Shown piece by piece: positions 48,590-59,150 of a DNA stretch of 64,000 nt. Positions within the stretch are counted from its first letter, which is position 1, and the number at the start of each line of letters is the position of its first letter. The position numbers and the translations under genes are program-made. The stretch spans positions 18,623,307-18,687,306 of the forward strand of contig OU744451.1 of assembly GCA_916610825.1 (NCBI GenBank), given 5' to 3'. The stretch comes from Haliclystus octoradiatus. Lineage: Eukaryota > Cnidaria > Staurozoa > Stauromedusae > Haliclystidae. The notes below the pieces were generated by a model that was not told where the DNA came from, ran no database searches, and saw only the letters and a list, made by a program, of their open reading frames with translations.

Positions 48590-49060
48590 TATGTATAATA
48601 CGCTTAAAACTAAAATGTCATAATCTCCCCGTATTCCAGACCTACTGTATATTATAATAGCATTTCACAGTTGAAAAGAAATCCGCCCATACCAGATATA
48701 GTTAGCAGTTCATGATTTGAAAATGAAAGTATGAATTATAGTAAGATTTTGCCAAATATTCTCAAGACTTCCAGTTGCAGTTTGATATTATTAATCTACT
48801 ACAGATATCTAGGTCAATATGAACCATATAGAAAATACGTCATACATAAAATGCCATAAGAAAATTGAAATGTAATTATTAAAAGCTAATGAAAGTCTGT
48901 TAATTAAAATGTCATAATTAATCGGGGTCATAACCCTTCCATACCAGTCCTGTTTATAGGCCTACTAATAATATTTCATGATTTAGAATTATTAATTAAA
49001 GTAAAATTCTGCCAAGTATCCTCAAGACTTCCAGTTGCAGTTTGATATTAATTCTCCCAT
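48590..49060. repeat. Two tandem copies of a 265-bp dispersed repeat
   Basis: Each copy runs from AAAATGTCATAAT...CCATACCAG...TTCATGATTT... to CTCAAGACTTCCAGTTGCAG and TTTGATATT. The copies end at about 48792 and 49057. A third copy in the same orientation lies at about 55440-55690. Boundaries are approximate. Confidence 0.7.
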
Positions 49061-49313
49061 ACCACAGCAGCAAAGATTAATGAGAGGCAACGCATGCGTA
49101 CTAAGATCCAATTTTACAGCATGTGCTTCGACGATGTCGGTACTATTTCTGATTTTTCAAAGTTTTGAATACAGTTTGCAGCAGAATTAATCTTGCCGAT
49201 CTGGTTTCGTATTTATACTTTTGCTATTATTTATTTAAATCAATTTGATCTAAAGTATTTTATATGTATTTTTGGCTGACTTTATCGCTGGAAATGTCCA
49301 AGGAAAACAATCA

Positions 49314-49631
49314 ATGACGTTGTGGATTTTTGAATGTCATAATGGCCTCCACGACCTATACGAAACAGAGATAACGGAAGATTCTGGGGAAAGCTGTTCG
49401 CGTGATAGCCAATTTATTCCCCAATATTATAACACAGCACCACAATCATTACCAGACCAAATTAAGTCTGTAATGACTTTGCTGAATAGTTTATTGCCGG
49501 TTGTGGATTCTTTGCGTGAGAATGCCGATAGCAACCGTGCTTGTGTTCAACATCATTCTGATGATGAGAACATTACTGGAGGACCGAAGGTCCAAAAGAG
49601 AAGAAAAAGAAGAACAGTCAACCAATGCTGA
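49314..49631 (+). CDS. Uncertain short ORF with lysine/arginine-rich end, head of a tandem array
   Basis: About 105 residues from ATG 49314 to the stop at 49629-49631. Middle part SVMTLLNSLLPVVDSLREN is hydrophobic with helical spacing; the end is GGPKVQKRRKRRTVNQC, a possible nuclear signal. No family recognised. The second half is repeated downstream in broken form. It could be a decayed transposon gene or one exon of a larger gene; no splice partner was found. Low confidence that it is expressed. Confidence 0.25.
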   Translation: MTLWIFECHNGLHDLYETEITEDSGESCSRDSQFIPQYYNTAPQSLPDQIKSVMTLLNSLLPVVDSLRENADSNRACVQHHSDDENITGGPKVQKRRKRRTVNQC

Positions 49632-50160
49632 TGATTCCTTCACAAAAATTTCAGGTAATAATACATTACCAGTATAAGTTAAGTATGTAATGATTTTGCT
49701 GAATAGTGTATTCCCGGTTGCCGATAGCAACCGTGCCCGTGTTCATCGTCATTCTGATGATGAGAACAATACTAGTGGACAGAAGGTCCATAAAAGAAGA
49801 AAGGTCAACTAATGATGATGATTCCTTCACAAAAGGAATATTTCATTACCAGTAACAGTTAACTCTGTAATGACTTTGCTGAATAATTTATTGCCGGTTG
49901 TCGATAGCAACCCTGCTCGTGTTTCATCATTCCATCATTCTCATGATGAGAACATAACTGGAGGACAGAAGGTCCAAAATAAAAGAAAGAGAAGAAGGGT
50001 CAACTAATGCTGAATGATTCCTTGTACACAGAAATTTCAGGTAATATTTCATTACCAGAACAATGTGAGTCTTTAATGACTGTGCTAAATAATGTTTGCC
50101 AGTTGTATTGATTCTTTGCGTGAGAATCCGCACAGCAATCATACACGTGTTCAACATGTA
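49467..50160. repeat. Degenerate tandem array, about four units of 180-216 bp
   Basis: Units start near 49467, 49683, 49863 and 50067, each with TAATGACTTTGCTGAATA-like sequence, then GATAGCAACCGTGC and GATGAGAACAT..TGGA..A.AAGGTCCA, followed by an AAAGAAGAAA run. Only the first unit stays open; the others have stops and small deletions. The last is incomplete. Confidence 0.85.
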
Positions 50161-50239
50161 AAAGCTTGTTGTATAATAAAAGTCAAAAATCAATAAACAC
50201 AAACGTTTGACTTGCAGGGTGTGCAATCCACATTTGTTG

Positions 50240-51209
50240 CTGGGATTATTCCCATAACAATTGATAGGCTACCTATGCTATATTGATATTACCTATTGTA
50301 TGCTACGCCAAAGGAGATTTTGAGTGCGTTATTTGGTGCCATGATTTTGCGGACATCAGCAAATCATAACCTCAATCTGGCACAGGGGAAATGTACCAGA
50401 ATGATTTGTATCTACAATTTAAGTCATTGTGTGATATAACCCACGTATAGTGGGCTCAACTCTAACTGGAGATGAATCTTCAGACAGCTCAGAAAAACTG
50501 TTTTAGAAACAGTAAACTCGAAACGATAGATGTCGATGCCTAACCCACGTCAAATAACTCAAAATGAATGCATTTTGGCCAACAAAGGTACAGCAACCTA
50601 GCCAAATATTATCACAATCAATTAACGAGGTAAGCAATTTACTTCCTCGTATTACAAGGGATCAGATTATTGAAAGTCCAAATTACATCTGACTATACTA
50701 TAAAAAAATTCTTATAAACTAATTCAATTAAAATGTTAGCAGAAGATTTTATGTTCTTATCTTATAGTTAAATATTTATTTCATGTTGTTCTCTATATTT
50801 TTAATTTATTATGTTACTTAATTTTACTTATTTTCATTGTTAATTCTATTTCGAGGAACCTCCTGAAAATCATCGAAGATGAGTGAGGCTTTTCCTCTTT
50901 AAATATTAAATATATATATACGATATTGAACTTTTGTCAAGGCACATAATTGGATTCTTACCTACTTGACTATGTATGCCTGGATTATAATAGACAAGTA
51001 CAACTGAATGCTACACAACAGGAGAAAACCTCCTATCTGAATTTCTATATTTGGGGATTTTGCAAACCATACAGGAAAAGTAAACTGTATTTTGAATGGT
51101 TTTCTGAATAAATGGTGATGATAATGATGATGATGATCTCATCTACATTTCTATGACCAGAAAGGGTGGAACACACCATAATATTCATGCACCCCAAACA
51201 TTGGAATCC
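50240..51209. other. No gene seen
   Basis: AT-rich stretch with short simple repeats, for example (GAT)n near 51113-51136. Nothing with splice sites and phase that could be joined into a model. Confidence 0.5.
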
Positions 51210-51218
51210 ATTTATTTG

Positions 51219-52630
51219 CGGTGGGTCTAAACAGCGGAAGCGCGGAAGTCATTGTGTTCCGGCGGAAATTGTATGATTTTATGTAATCTATACCACTGTA
51301 GCGAATTGTAAATGTTATTGTTAATGTGATGTGATTTGTGTAGTAAAAAACCTTAGATCTGTTCTGCAGCGCCAGACAGAGCACGCGGTATTGAGAATAC
51401 ATATAAATTGTTGTTATACATCAAACGTCGTTCATTTCTGAACTATCGGATATCAAATCATCACATCATTACAGTCCTCTGAAATCCAAGTAAAATTCGT
51501 TAGTTCACATTGTTTAAAACCTGATTAAACTTCGCGGTTTTCAAATATGTAAAATCATCGCACGCGGTGATATTATTGTCACGCACTGCGATATATTATA
51601 TATATATACGAAACATTGACTATGAAGATTGTTGCTTGCATGTTAGTTTACGAAATTATAGTGTTTAATATTTTAATTATCGCATTTTAAATAACTTATT
51701 TCTTATTTTCCGCATAGAATGGAATGGACTATCCCTGGATCGAAATCACCGTTCATCAGATGATATTGCGTCTAATTGATATCAACCGCAACTAGCATCA
51801 GAGCATGACAGTAGTTTGGAGATTACAATCAAAAGAAAAGATTTCATAAAAACAATTCTACAATTTTCTATAACTTTAATCTAAATTATGTACTTGATAT
51901 TTAACTGTCAAATGATTTATACAAATGCGTCTTTTCATTTACTATTTTTAACAAAGCCATTTTCTTTGAATATAATAATATCAATTATATCAACTGGTAT
52001 CAGAATGTTATTGAACAATACTGTAGTATTTAATTATTTTGTTATTGCTGATCCACACAGCGTTAAATTAATAAAAATAATCAGCAATATTAAATCCGAT
52101 CGTATGGCTACGTCATCGTTTTAGAGGAATTGCAAAATCTGATTTGAATGGTAGAGGCCAAAATACCGTGGATTAAACAAAGCAGGCCTAAATTAAGGAG
52201 GATGAAATAGTATTTGCGGTTCATATCAATTAGATCCAAATACAGGTTCAAATAAATATAGGAAATCATTTTAATCAACAAAAACAAAACAATTAAATAT
52301 TATCGTTCAATAACATTCTGATACTAAATACGTTCTTTCAATATTATTATATTCAAAGAAAATGACTTTGTTAAGATAGCAATTGAAAAGACGCATTTAT
52401 AAAAAATCATTTGGCATTTAAATATTAAGTACATAGCTTAGACTAAAGTTATAGAACGTCCTATAATTATTTTTGCGCAATGTTGTTCTTTTGATTGTAA
52501 TTTTGTTGTGAATATATCGCAGTGTGTGACAATAATTCACCGCGCGCGAAGATATTACAGACGGGACAACCGCGAAGTTTAATCAGGTTTTAAACAATGA
52601 CTTCCGCGCTTCTACTGTTTAGACCCACCG
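51219..52630. mobile_element. Foldback DNA transposon, 1.4 kb, 9-bp target duplication
   Basis: Starts CGGTGGGTCTAAACAG and ends CTGTTTAGACCCACCG. Flanked by ATTTATTTG at 51210-51218 and 52631-52639. The arms stay complementary far inward: GAAGCGCGGAAGTCATTG, then AAACCTGATTAAACTTCGCG, then GTGACAATAAT/ATTATTGTCAC, then AATGCGTCTTTTCA and GTATCAGAATGTTATTGAAC. The left arm carries an extra stretch of about 275 bp (about 51253-51515). The central loop is about 52045-52265. No transposase found. A 9-bp duplication with very long inverted arms fits a non-autonomous Mutator-like element. Confidence 0.8.
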
Positions 52631-52639
52631 ATTTATTTG

Positions 52640-54940
52640 CTATGTCCAGTTTTTGAAATGGATGATATAGATAGTTGCATCATAAATTTCTCAAGCTTTG
52701 CTACTAATTAGCAGGCCATCAATCTCAAAGATACATATTACTCTATCTAATGCGATCTGTGATCAAAAATATCCGAAGTTTTATTGGCAATGCTCATTAT
52801 ACCAATTTGTATGCCTCTCATGCCTCTATAAGTTTTATGCTCAGCACGCCCTTGGAAATCATATGTTATCCCTTCGATTTGATAATCATCCAAACTACCT
52901 GTAACAATACTATCTTTTTTCCTTGGTTTGGAGTACGAATCACTTTTATTGTATCGGGTCCTATATGTTCTGGGCTGAAAATAGATGCTTCCAACTTATA
53001 GGGTTGGAGGGTATGCATAGGCAATCCCACAACTGGGGATGATGTTCACCACAAGAAACTACTACTCATATTAGCTTTTGTATGATGTGTGTTATTACAT
53101 AATAAACAATCTAACTTACAGTAACAAGATATCAACAAATAATACACAAACATTCTTTCAACACATCATACAGCTTTAAAAAATTTAAAGCTATTATATT
53201 GGACTTACAGTCCTTATGCAACACATATAACAACTGTCACTTTGAAATTCTGGCAGTTGTCATAACACCTGTCACTTATCTAAACAACATGGGCGACTTT
53301 TATGAATGTGATAATATTTCAATAGTAATTTGATTTTGGTGCAAAACTAAATCATAGATGGCTAAATGTATTTGCCTCACTCCTACTCTGTATACATATA
53401 CCAGATGTTCTGAACAATGAGGCAAATAAGGTCTCCAGAGTTTTCATGATCAGAGAGAGTGTCTACTTGACAGAGAAATATGTACCTCTGGGCCTCTATA
53501 TTTCACTGAATTTGGCAAGCCTGATATTGACATATTTGCCTCTATATTAAATGTTCAGCTCCCACCATGTGTCTTGGCTCTCAGACCAAGTTGCTCACAA
53601 GCTAGCAGTTTGTGCATCTTACTGTTGTGATGAGTTAAATCTATTGCCTTCAAATTTGCAAAATTTAGAAGAAGATTGTTAATTGCCTCATACTGGCCAA
53701 CCGAAGACAAACAAAGCAACAACAAAGTTCCATCACGTGACCCAAGGTTGTATAAAATTGGCATTTTGCGTTAGGAAATACAATTTGATACGAAGTATCA
53801 CTAGCCTGTGTGTGCCGTGACTTTCAGGTTCTTGGAGCAGAACAAGAGGTGGAAGCGCTTTTCTATGCTTAGATCTTAGTAAAATTAACTAATTAATTAT
53901 AATACTAATAACCGGTCAATATGCTGATTGTGCTATCTCGGGAGACTGTTGTAATTTGTGGTAAGAAAACCATTGGGGCACGTCAACTGATAAACAAAGT
54001 TGTGATTTTCGCTTATATATACCAGCATACCAGGTACATCATTCGCTGCCACGCTCAGTGCATATATATGTATGGACGTTACCATGGTTTAGCAATATTA
54101 AGGACATTCATTTTCTCATGATAAATGACTTTACAGCAATAACTGATAAATTAACCATTGCTAATACAGCATTAGTATTAGCTCGAAGAATACAAACTCT
54201 ATACTCGCTCAATCTTACTCGTATACAAAACTGGTTAAATAAGTTACTCATTATATCGCTTTCAATATTTAGTCATTTGAATATTCTGCGCTTGGCAGAA
54301 GACAACCTGTAATGGAAATAGAGGGAATTCTAGAGAACGCAAAATGGTGCAATTATACTGTACTTACTTGTCGCATATCGCAATACATTGAGAACTAACA
54401 GATCTATAAGAGCTGCGGTGCAAAAACATCGGCTTATTCCCTATTTGAAGCCGGGAAATTAAAAATGCATAAAAATGACTCAATTAATTTCTTGTTGGAT
54501 AAATCAGTTGATGACAAGCGCTGATAGAGATTCACCTGTGTTCAAGCCGCGCAGTATAATGTTGGTCTCCTCCAGCGTAGCACTTCATTGCAAAGTGCCT
54601 TTTAAAATTATACATTGCATCCTGAAAATCGACTCCTGCCTTCAAAAATGTTTAATCGCTTGAAACGAAGGCAGATAAAATACGCTAACGCTATTACCAA
54701 TTCATTGATATATGCAATGCATGCATGTATATATTAACTAGATGTGTATCTTCTAGCGTTTACCTTTACGGTTTATAATCGATATGACACTGTATAATAT
54801 TGTCAGGCATCAGTATTATGTTAATTAACACGTTTCAATTCAGTACTGGATATTAGTATGATCTTGTTCGCATTATTATATTTTATTCATATTTATTGTC
54901 TTTTTGGATGGTTACTCTTAGTACTTGTGTCTAGATGTCT
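52640..54940. other. No supported gene
   Basis: About 2.3 kb. A minus-strand open frame at 53555-53764 (RDGTLLLLCLSSVGQYEAIN...) looks somewhat protein-like and contains a possible donor (AACA before GTAAGA), but I recognise no family and found no partner exon. The rest is AT-rich without clear structure. Confidence 0.35.
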
Positions 54941-54951
54941 TTGAAATCTCA

Positions 54952-55340
54952 TTAATCTTTGCTGCTGTGGTATGGGAGAATTGAACATTAAACGAGACTT
55001 ACCTTAGGGTGAAGTTTGATGTAGATTCTCCCATACCACAACAGCAGCAAAGATTCCCACCCGTGTAATGAATTATCTTAATTCTTACCCATCCCCTGGG
55101 TGCACAGGAGACAAAGTACCAGTAATGGTAATTGGTATACACGTTAACAATTTTTATTTTTAAAAAACTTGTTAACTACATGGCTACATCTAGACACAAT
55201 CACATCAATGGATGGACAGCTTTGAATATTGGATCTTAGTAGGTCTACGCATGCGCTGCCTCTCATCAATCTTTGCTGCTGTTGTGGTATGGGAGAATCT
55301 ACATCAAACTTCACCTTAAGGTAAGTCTCGTTTAATGTTC
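54952..55340. repeat. Palindromic MITE and a truncated inverted copy
   Basis: 54952-55053 starts AATCTTTGCTGCTGTGGTAT and ends with the complement ACCACAACAGCAGCAAAGATT, arms of about 28 bp. A second, shortened copy in opposite orientation lies at 55268-55340. A solo end with the same sequence is at 49061-49085. The neighbouring phrase GCATGCG...CTAAGATCCAA is also shared, inverted, between 49085-49115 and 55215-55260. Confidence 0.7.
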
Positions 55341-55439
55341 AATAATCTTTACTGGAGATATCTCTAACAATGTGAAAGATATAAAAAAATATTTTGATAC
55401 CGTCTTATTCAAAAAGATTTATTCATCGCTATATAATCC

Positions 55440-55690
55440 ATAAAATGTCGTAAAGAAAATTGAGAAGTAATTATTAAAACCTAATGAAAGTGTGTTAATT
55501 ATAATGTCCTTTTCCTTCTATACCAGTGCTATATATACTGATAATATTTCATGATTTAAAAGTATTAATTAAAGTTAAAGATTTTGCCAAACGATTTTCA
55601 AATGTTCCAACTGCAGTTTGATATTAATAAATCTTTACTGTAGATATCTAACTCAATATGAACTATATCAAAAAATACGTCAATACCGTT
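55440..55690. repeat. Third copy of the 265-bp dispersed repeat
   Basis: Direct copy of the units at 48.6-49.06 kb: AAATGTCGTAAAGAAAATTG...ATTTCATGATTTAAAAG...AACTGCAGTTTGATATTA, then ACTGTAGATATCTAACTCAATATGAAC. About 20 percent diverged by eye. Confidence 0.7.
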
Positions 55691-56960
55691 TTATCAAAAG
55701 AATAAGTTAATAATGTTTTGATGAATGCTGGCTGATGAATGTCAAAGCACAATTATAGGCCTACAGAGAAATTGTCGGATTAACCCTAACCCAACCCTAA
55801 CCTAATAGGCCTACTATTGCGTTGACCGTGCCTTACTAAAATCCTACCACGGTCCACGCCACGCCTTCTTTGCATTTGTCTGATTGTTGGCTTGAATTTT
55901 TTTGAATAAATGTTGAAATTATCCTTGGGATCAGGAGCCTTTAGAGATTTGAGATTTATTTATGTTTACAAGTCATCATGATTTTCCTTGTCGCTGTTAC
56001 TAAATACTTTAGGTAGATAATTTGATAAGGTGGATGTTTGGAGATGTTTTTACAATTAAACGGTTGAAACCAAATATTGTTTAAAGTTCATAGTTTTTTT
56101 TGAATTTCGTAAACACAGCACTCTCTGTAGTGAAATTTATAAATGATTTCCAGTTGAGAGCACGTCTGGAAAAGTAGAATTTAACTGACAGTTAATTAAA
56201 CATAATAAACACAAAATTAGAAAGTAGTTTTCGTCATCATCCTGATTTATGTTTTTGGTTTTGTTCGAGATTTCAAAACACTTTGGTTTTATTGCCTGCA
56301 CGGCTTTGCTCTGGATGGCGGCGGCTTTGATCTTTTACGGAAACATTAATTTTTCAATTTTACGCCGAATTCAGTTGATTTTTCAAAATTACATATAGCC
56401 TATGTTCAGACCACGAAAGAGAGCTTTCGAATGATGTATGATGTTCAGGATTTCTTCGCATGATTTTTGAGATTAGCGCGTACAAAGTTTTGAAGGTCAT
56501 TTTTATATAGTAGTAGAGATCATATTTGAAATATCCGTCTAGATCACACAATATGAAAATACTTCCATCATTGACATCAAAATGCGATTTCTCAAAATAT
56601 TCATTTTGTTATAGGACAGCATCTGTCTGGAACAAACCACCAAAGTCTATTGTCTCGATAACAAATTTAAATAGCTTTTAAAACCAGTTGGATTAAACCA
56701 ACTTGGATAAATTGTGTAGTATTCATGCTTAATCGATTCACTTATTTAATTGGATTTTTATATTAATTATTGTAGAGCAATATGTCAGTGTGTTTATCAT
56801 TGTAACATAACACCTATATATGCCTGTATTAACCATTTGAGTTAAAAAATAAAAATACATACATACAACAATATCCGACAGGAACTGGTGAAACAGGTAT
56901 TATGCAACATATAATCTCATAATATTCGCAATCGGAATGCAGCAACGAAATCTCACAGGC
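55691..56960. other. No gene seen
   Basis: AT-rich sequence with no spliceable open frames or repeats matching other parts of the window. Confidence 0.5.
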
Positions 56961-56964
56961 CTTA

Positions 56965-57899
56965 AGCCCCGGCCAAATGAAGCCAACATTTTGCCAACTT
57001 TTTCATAACAGCGATGTTGTGAAATTGTTGGCTTCATTTGGCCACCCCAGTAAACCAATTTCAACAAATTTCGGTGTTGGATTTTGTTGGCTGGCACTTT
57101 GAAGAGGGTCAAAAATTTTGCCAACATTCTATTGTTCTCTTCGATGTTGTGAAAATGCTGGATTCATTTTGCCACCCCAGCGAACATCGTCACAAGATTT
57201 GACATATCGAATTTCAAGAAAGAAAACGTTTTACTCCGATTGGTCAATGTAGTTCAACAGTTTGGCGCGAATTTCTAGCCATGCTTTCTCGGAAAGCATT
57301 CTGATTTATCGCTTCACAGATAAATATAGGAATTTTTTCACAAGTGATCAAGTGATATATTGCTGCCATGGAAGACCCAACAACGTCCATTTTCAGTAAC
57401 GAAGATTCTGCAGCAGATAGTGGATGTGAAAATGTATTACGGCTGAAGTTGCAGCTTCACGAAGCAGAACTGAGAAGGAAAAACAAAAAGAGAATTTCTC
57501 GCAAGAATATTCGACCTAAATTGAACGACAATGATATTATAGAAGTGGAGAAGATCAAGCCTGTGAGGAGGCCTAGGAAGAAAAAGGAGAAGGCAGCATG
57601 GTCGACAGAACAGATAGACCTCATGATAGACTTGTTAGAAGGTAATCCCTGTATGTGGGATGCGTCTGTTAAAGCATATCACGACAAAATTTTAAGAGAA
57701 AGAGCCACTGAAGAAATGACGGAAATACTTCATACATCAACATCAATTCCACTTTACGTTTTTGTCTGCATTCGCCATTTTGATCAACAATGTTGTGAAA
57801 ATGTTGGCTGGGGTGGCCAAATGAAGCCAACATTTTCACAATATTGTTGCAAAATTTTATCAAATGTTGGCAAAATGTTGGCTTCATTTGGCCGGGGCT
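56965..57899 (+). mobile_element. Harbinger-like DNA transposon derivative, 935 bp, TTA duplication
   Basis: Starts AGCCCCGGCCAAATGAAGCC and ends GGCTTCATTTGGCCGGGGCT, flanked by TTA at 56962-56964 and 57900-57902. A 3-bp TWA duplication is the mark of PIF/Harbinger elements. Sub-terminal copies of the end word (TGGCTTCATTTGGCCACCCC at about 57023, a decayed one at about 57150, and its complement at about 57810) make the ends foldable. It carries one ORF for a MADF-type DNA-binding protein and no DDE transposase. Confidence 0.8.
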
Positions 57900-57979
57900 T
57901 TACACTTTGCTTGGGCCTGCTCAACAATTGCGTGAACAATTACCTGCTCAACACCTCCCTTGGTGGCCCCCTGATTTAG
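57368..57979 (+). CDS. MADF/Myb-like DNA-binding ORF of the Harbinger-like element
   Basis: ATG 57368. The first 60 residues are acidic, then a basic region (RRKNKKRISRKNIRPK and RRPRKKKEKA, likely nuclear signals). Then WSTEQIDLMIDLLEGNPCMW...AYHDKILRERATEEMTEIL, a MADF-type trihelix segment like the helper protein of Harbinger transposons. After about residue 120 the frame runs through sub-terminal repeat, so the domain is cut short and the last 80 residues are probably not meaningful. The helper normally works with a DDE transposase, absent here. An alternative is a relic fused to repeat ends by deletion. Confidence 0.6.
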   Translation: MEDPTTSIFSNEDSAADSGCENVLRLKLQLHEAELRRKNKKRISRKNIRPKLNDNDIIEVEKIKPVRRPRKKKEKAAWSTEQIDLMIDLLEGNPCMWDASVKAYHDKILRERATEEMTEILHTSTSIPLYVFVCIRHFDQQCCENVGWGGQMKPTFSQYCCKILSNVGKMLASFGRGFTLCLGLLNNCVNNYLLNTSLGGPLI

Positions 57980-58020
57980 CCTCAACCTTATGCCATATGC
58001 CTCAATCTTATTATTTAAAC

Positions 58021-58248
58021 TGTGCTGATCGATGCAAATAAAATAACAGTCTCATTTTCATTAACCTCTTATTCATGTAACATGTTAAATAATGATATAC
58101 TGTGAATTATGAAATAGACATTCCTCTGTGAGACATTAACTTGAATAGATATCTTACAACGTTATTAAATCTTTGTTGATTTGTCTTGTCTTTAATATAC
58201 AAACTTATGATGCAGAATGAATCATATATTATACAAATGCCTTCTACA
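58021..58248 (+). repeat. 5' LTR
   Basis: 228 bp, TG...CA ends. Differs from the 3' LTR at seven positions, three of them clustered (ATTCCTCTG versus ATTCAATTG). Confidence 0.92.
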
Positions 58249-59121
58249 AATGGTGACGCCGACGTGATGATACCGCGAAGACAAAATTCAACTCCAATTA
58301 TAAATCACGAGGAATCACTTCAATCACAGAAAACGATCAACGTGGTCAGTACACCAATAAAACTGCCACCATTTCACCGGACGCATATTTCTTTTTGGTT
58401 TGAACAAATTGAAAGCATGATTGCATTAAGGAGAGTTACGGCCGAGATATCCAAATATCACTATGTTATTGCTGAGTTACCACCTGACGTTGGATCTCTG
58501 GTAGTCATGGAAGAATCAAATGCAGCTGATATTGACAAACCTTATACAAAGTTAAAAGCTTCACTAAAGCAAATGTTTGGTAAGACGAAGCAGCAGCGCC
58601 TTCAAGAGGCACTCGGTGAGATTTCCTTGGAAGGTTTGAAACCTTCTATTTGTGCATTAAAGATCAGAAAGTATCATTTAGCCTCTGGGATTAAGGACGA
58701 GGATAGCTTAGTTCACCATCGCCTTATGAGTGCCCTGCCACCTCAAATTAAAAATATATTATTGGCTCAGGTTCATTTACCCTCCACAGATTTTTTATTA
58801 ATTGCAGATGCAATCTGGAATTCTGCCCGTTTTGAAACGGTCCAGGCTGTTTCGCAACCGTCTGCCCCGCCTACGTTGCATGTGGATGCAATTTCACACT
58901 CTTCCCGCCGTGACAGTTCCTCTCGTGACGTTGATAAATCTGTAGTCCGAGGTTTCTATAGAGATCAACCACCTGTCATCTGCCGCTCACACTTATATTT
59001 CGCTGACAAGGCAAAGCAATGCACCCGCTGGTGCAAATGGCCCGGGACTAAACCTCCTTTTGATCGCTCATCTTCCCCCACTGGTTCACGTTCTATCTCC
59101 CCTGTCCCGGGAAACTCGTAA
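58237..59121 (+). CDS. gag: Gag of the Ty3/gypsy element
   Basis: About 294 residues. The frame is already open inside the LTR: in-frame ATGs occur at 58207, 58237 and 58267, the last overlapping the end of the primer binding site. The true start is unclear. The body is a helical capsid-type domain of the gypsy class (FHRTHISFWFEQIESMIAL, then YTKLKASLKQMFGKTKQQRL, then ALPPQIKNILLAQ). The C-terminus has a Cys/His cluster, CRSHLYFADKAKQCTRWCKW, and a Ser/Pro-rich end. The stop is TAA 59119-59121. The product packages the element RNA. Confidence 0.85.
   Translation: MPSTNGDADVMIPRRQNSTPIINHEESLQSQKTINVVSTPIKLPPFHRTHISFWFEQIESMIALRRVTAEISKYHYVIAELPPDVGSLVVMEESNAADIDKPYTKLKASLKQMFGKTKQQRLQEALGEISLEGLKPSICALKIRKYHLASGIKDEDSLVHHRLMSALPPQIKNILLAQVHLPSTDFLLIADAIWNSARFETVQAVSQPSAPPTLHVDAISHSSRRDSSSRDVDKSVVRGFYRDQPPVICRSHLYFADKAKQCTRWCKWPGTKPPFDRSSSPTGSRSISPVPGNS
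58251..58268 (+). other. Primer binding site candidate
   Basis: TGGTGACGCCGACGTGAT begins two bases after the 5' LTR. It opens with TGG, complementary to the CCA end of a tRNA. I cannot name the tRNA with certainty. Confidence 0.65.
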
Positions 59122-59150
59122 GTCACGTCGACTCCCCTACTCGACGTGGC
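59109..59150 (+). promoter_or_regulatory. Programmed -1 ribosomal frameshift signal, gag to pro
   Basis: GGGAAAC at 59109-59115 is a canonical X-XXY-YYZ heptamer, in the right phase: gag codons read GGA AAC. After a 6-8 nt spacer, CACGTCGA (59124-59131) pairs perfectly with TCGACGTG (59141-59148) around a 9-nt loop; one G-T and one G-C pair extend the stem to 10 bp. The gag stop (59119-59121) lies just after the heptamer, and the -1 frame runs straight into the protease. Confidence 0.8.

Noticed and set aside
53555-53764. Protein-like minus-strand ORF (RDGTLLLLCLSSVGQ)
   Set aside because: Composition looks coding, but there is no family match, no partner exon and no repeat copy; kept only as a note in the regional entry.
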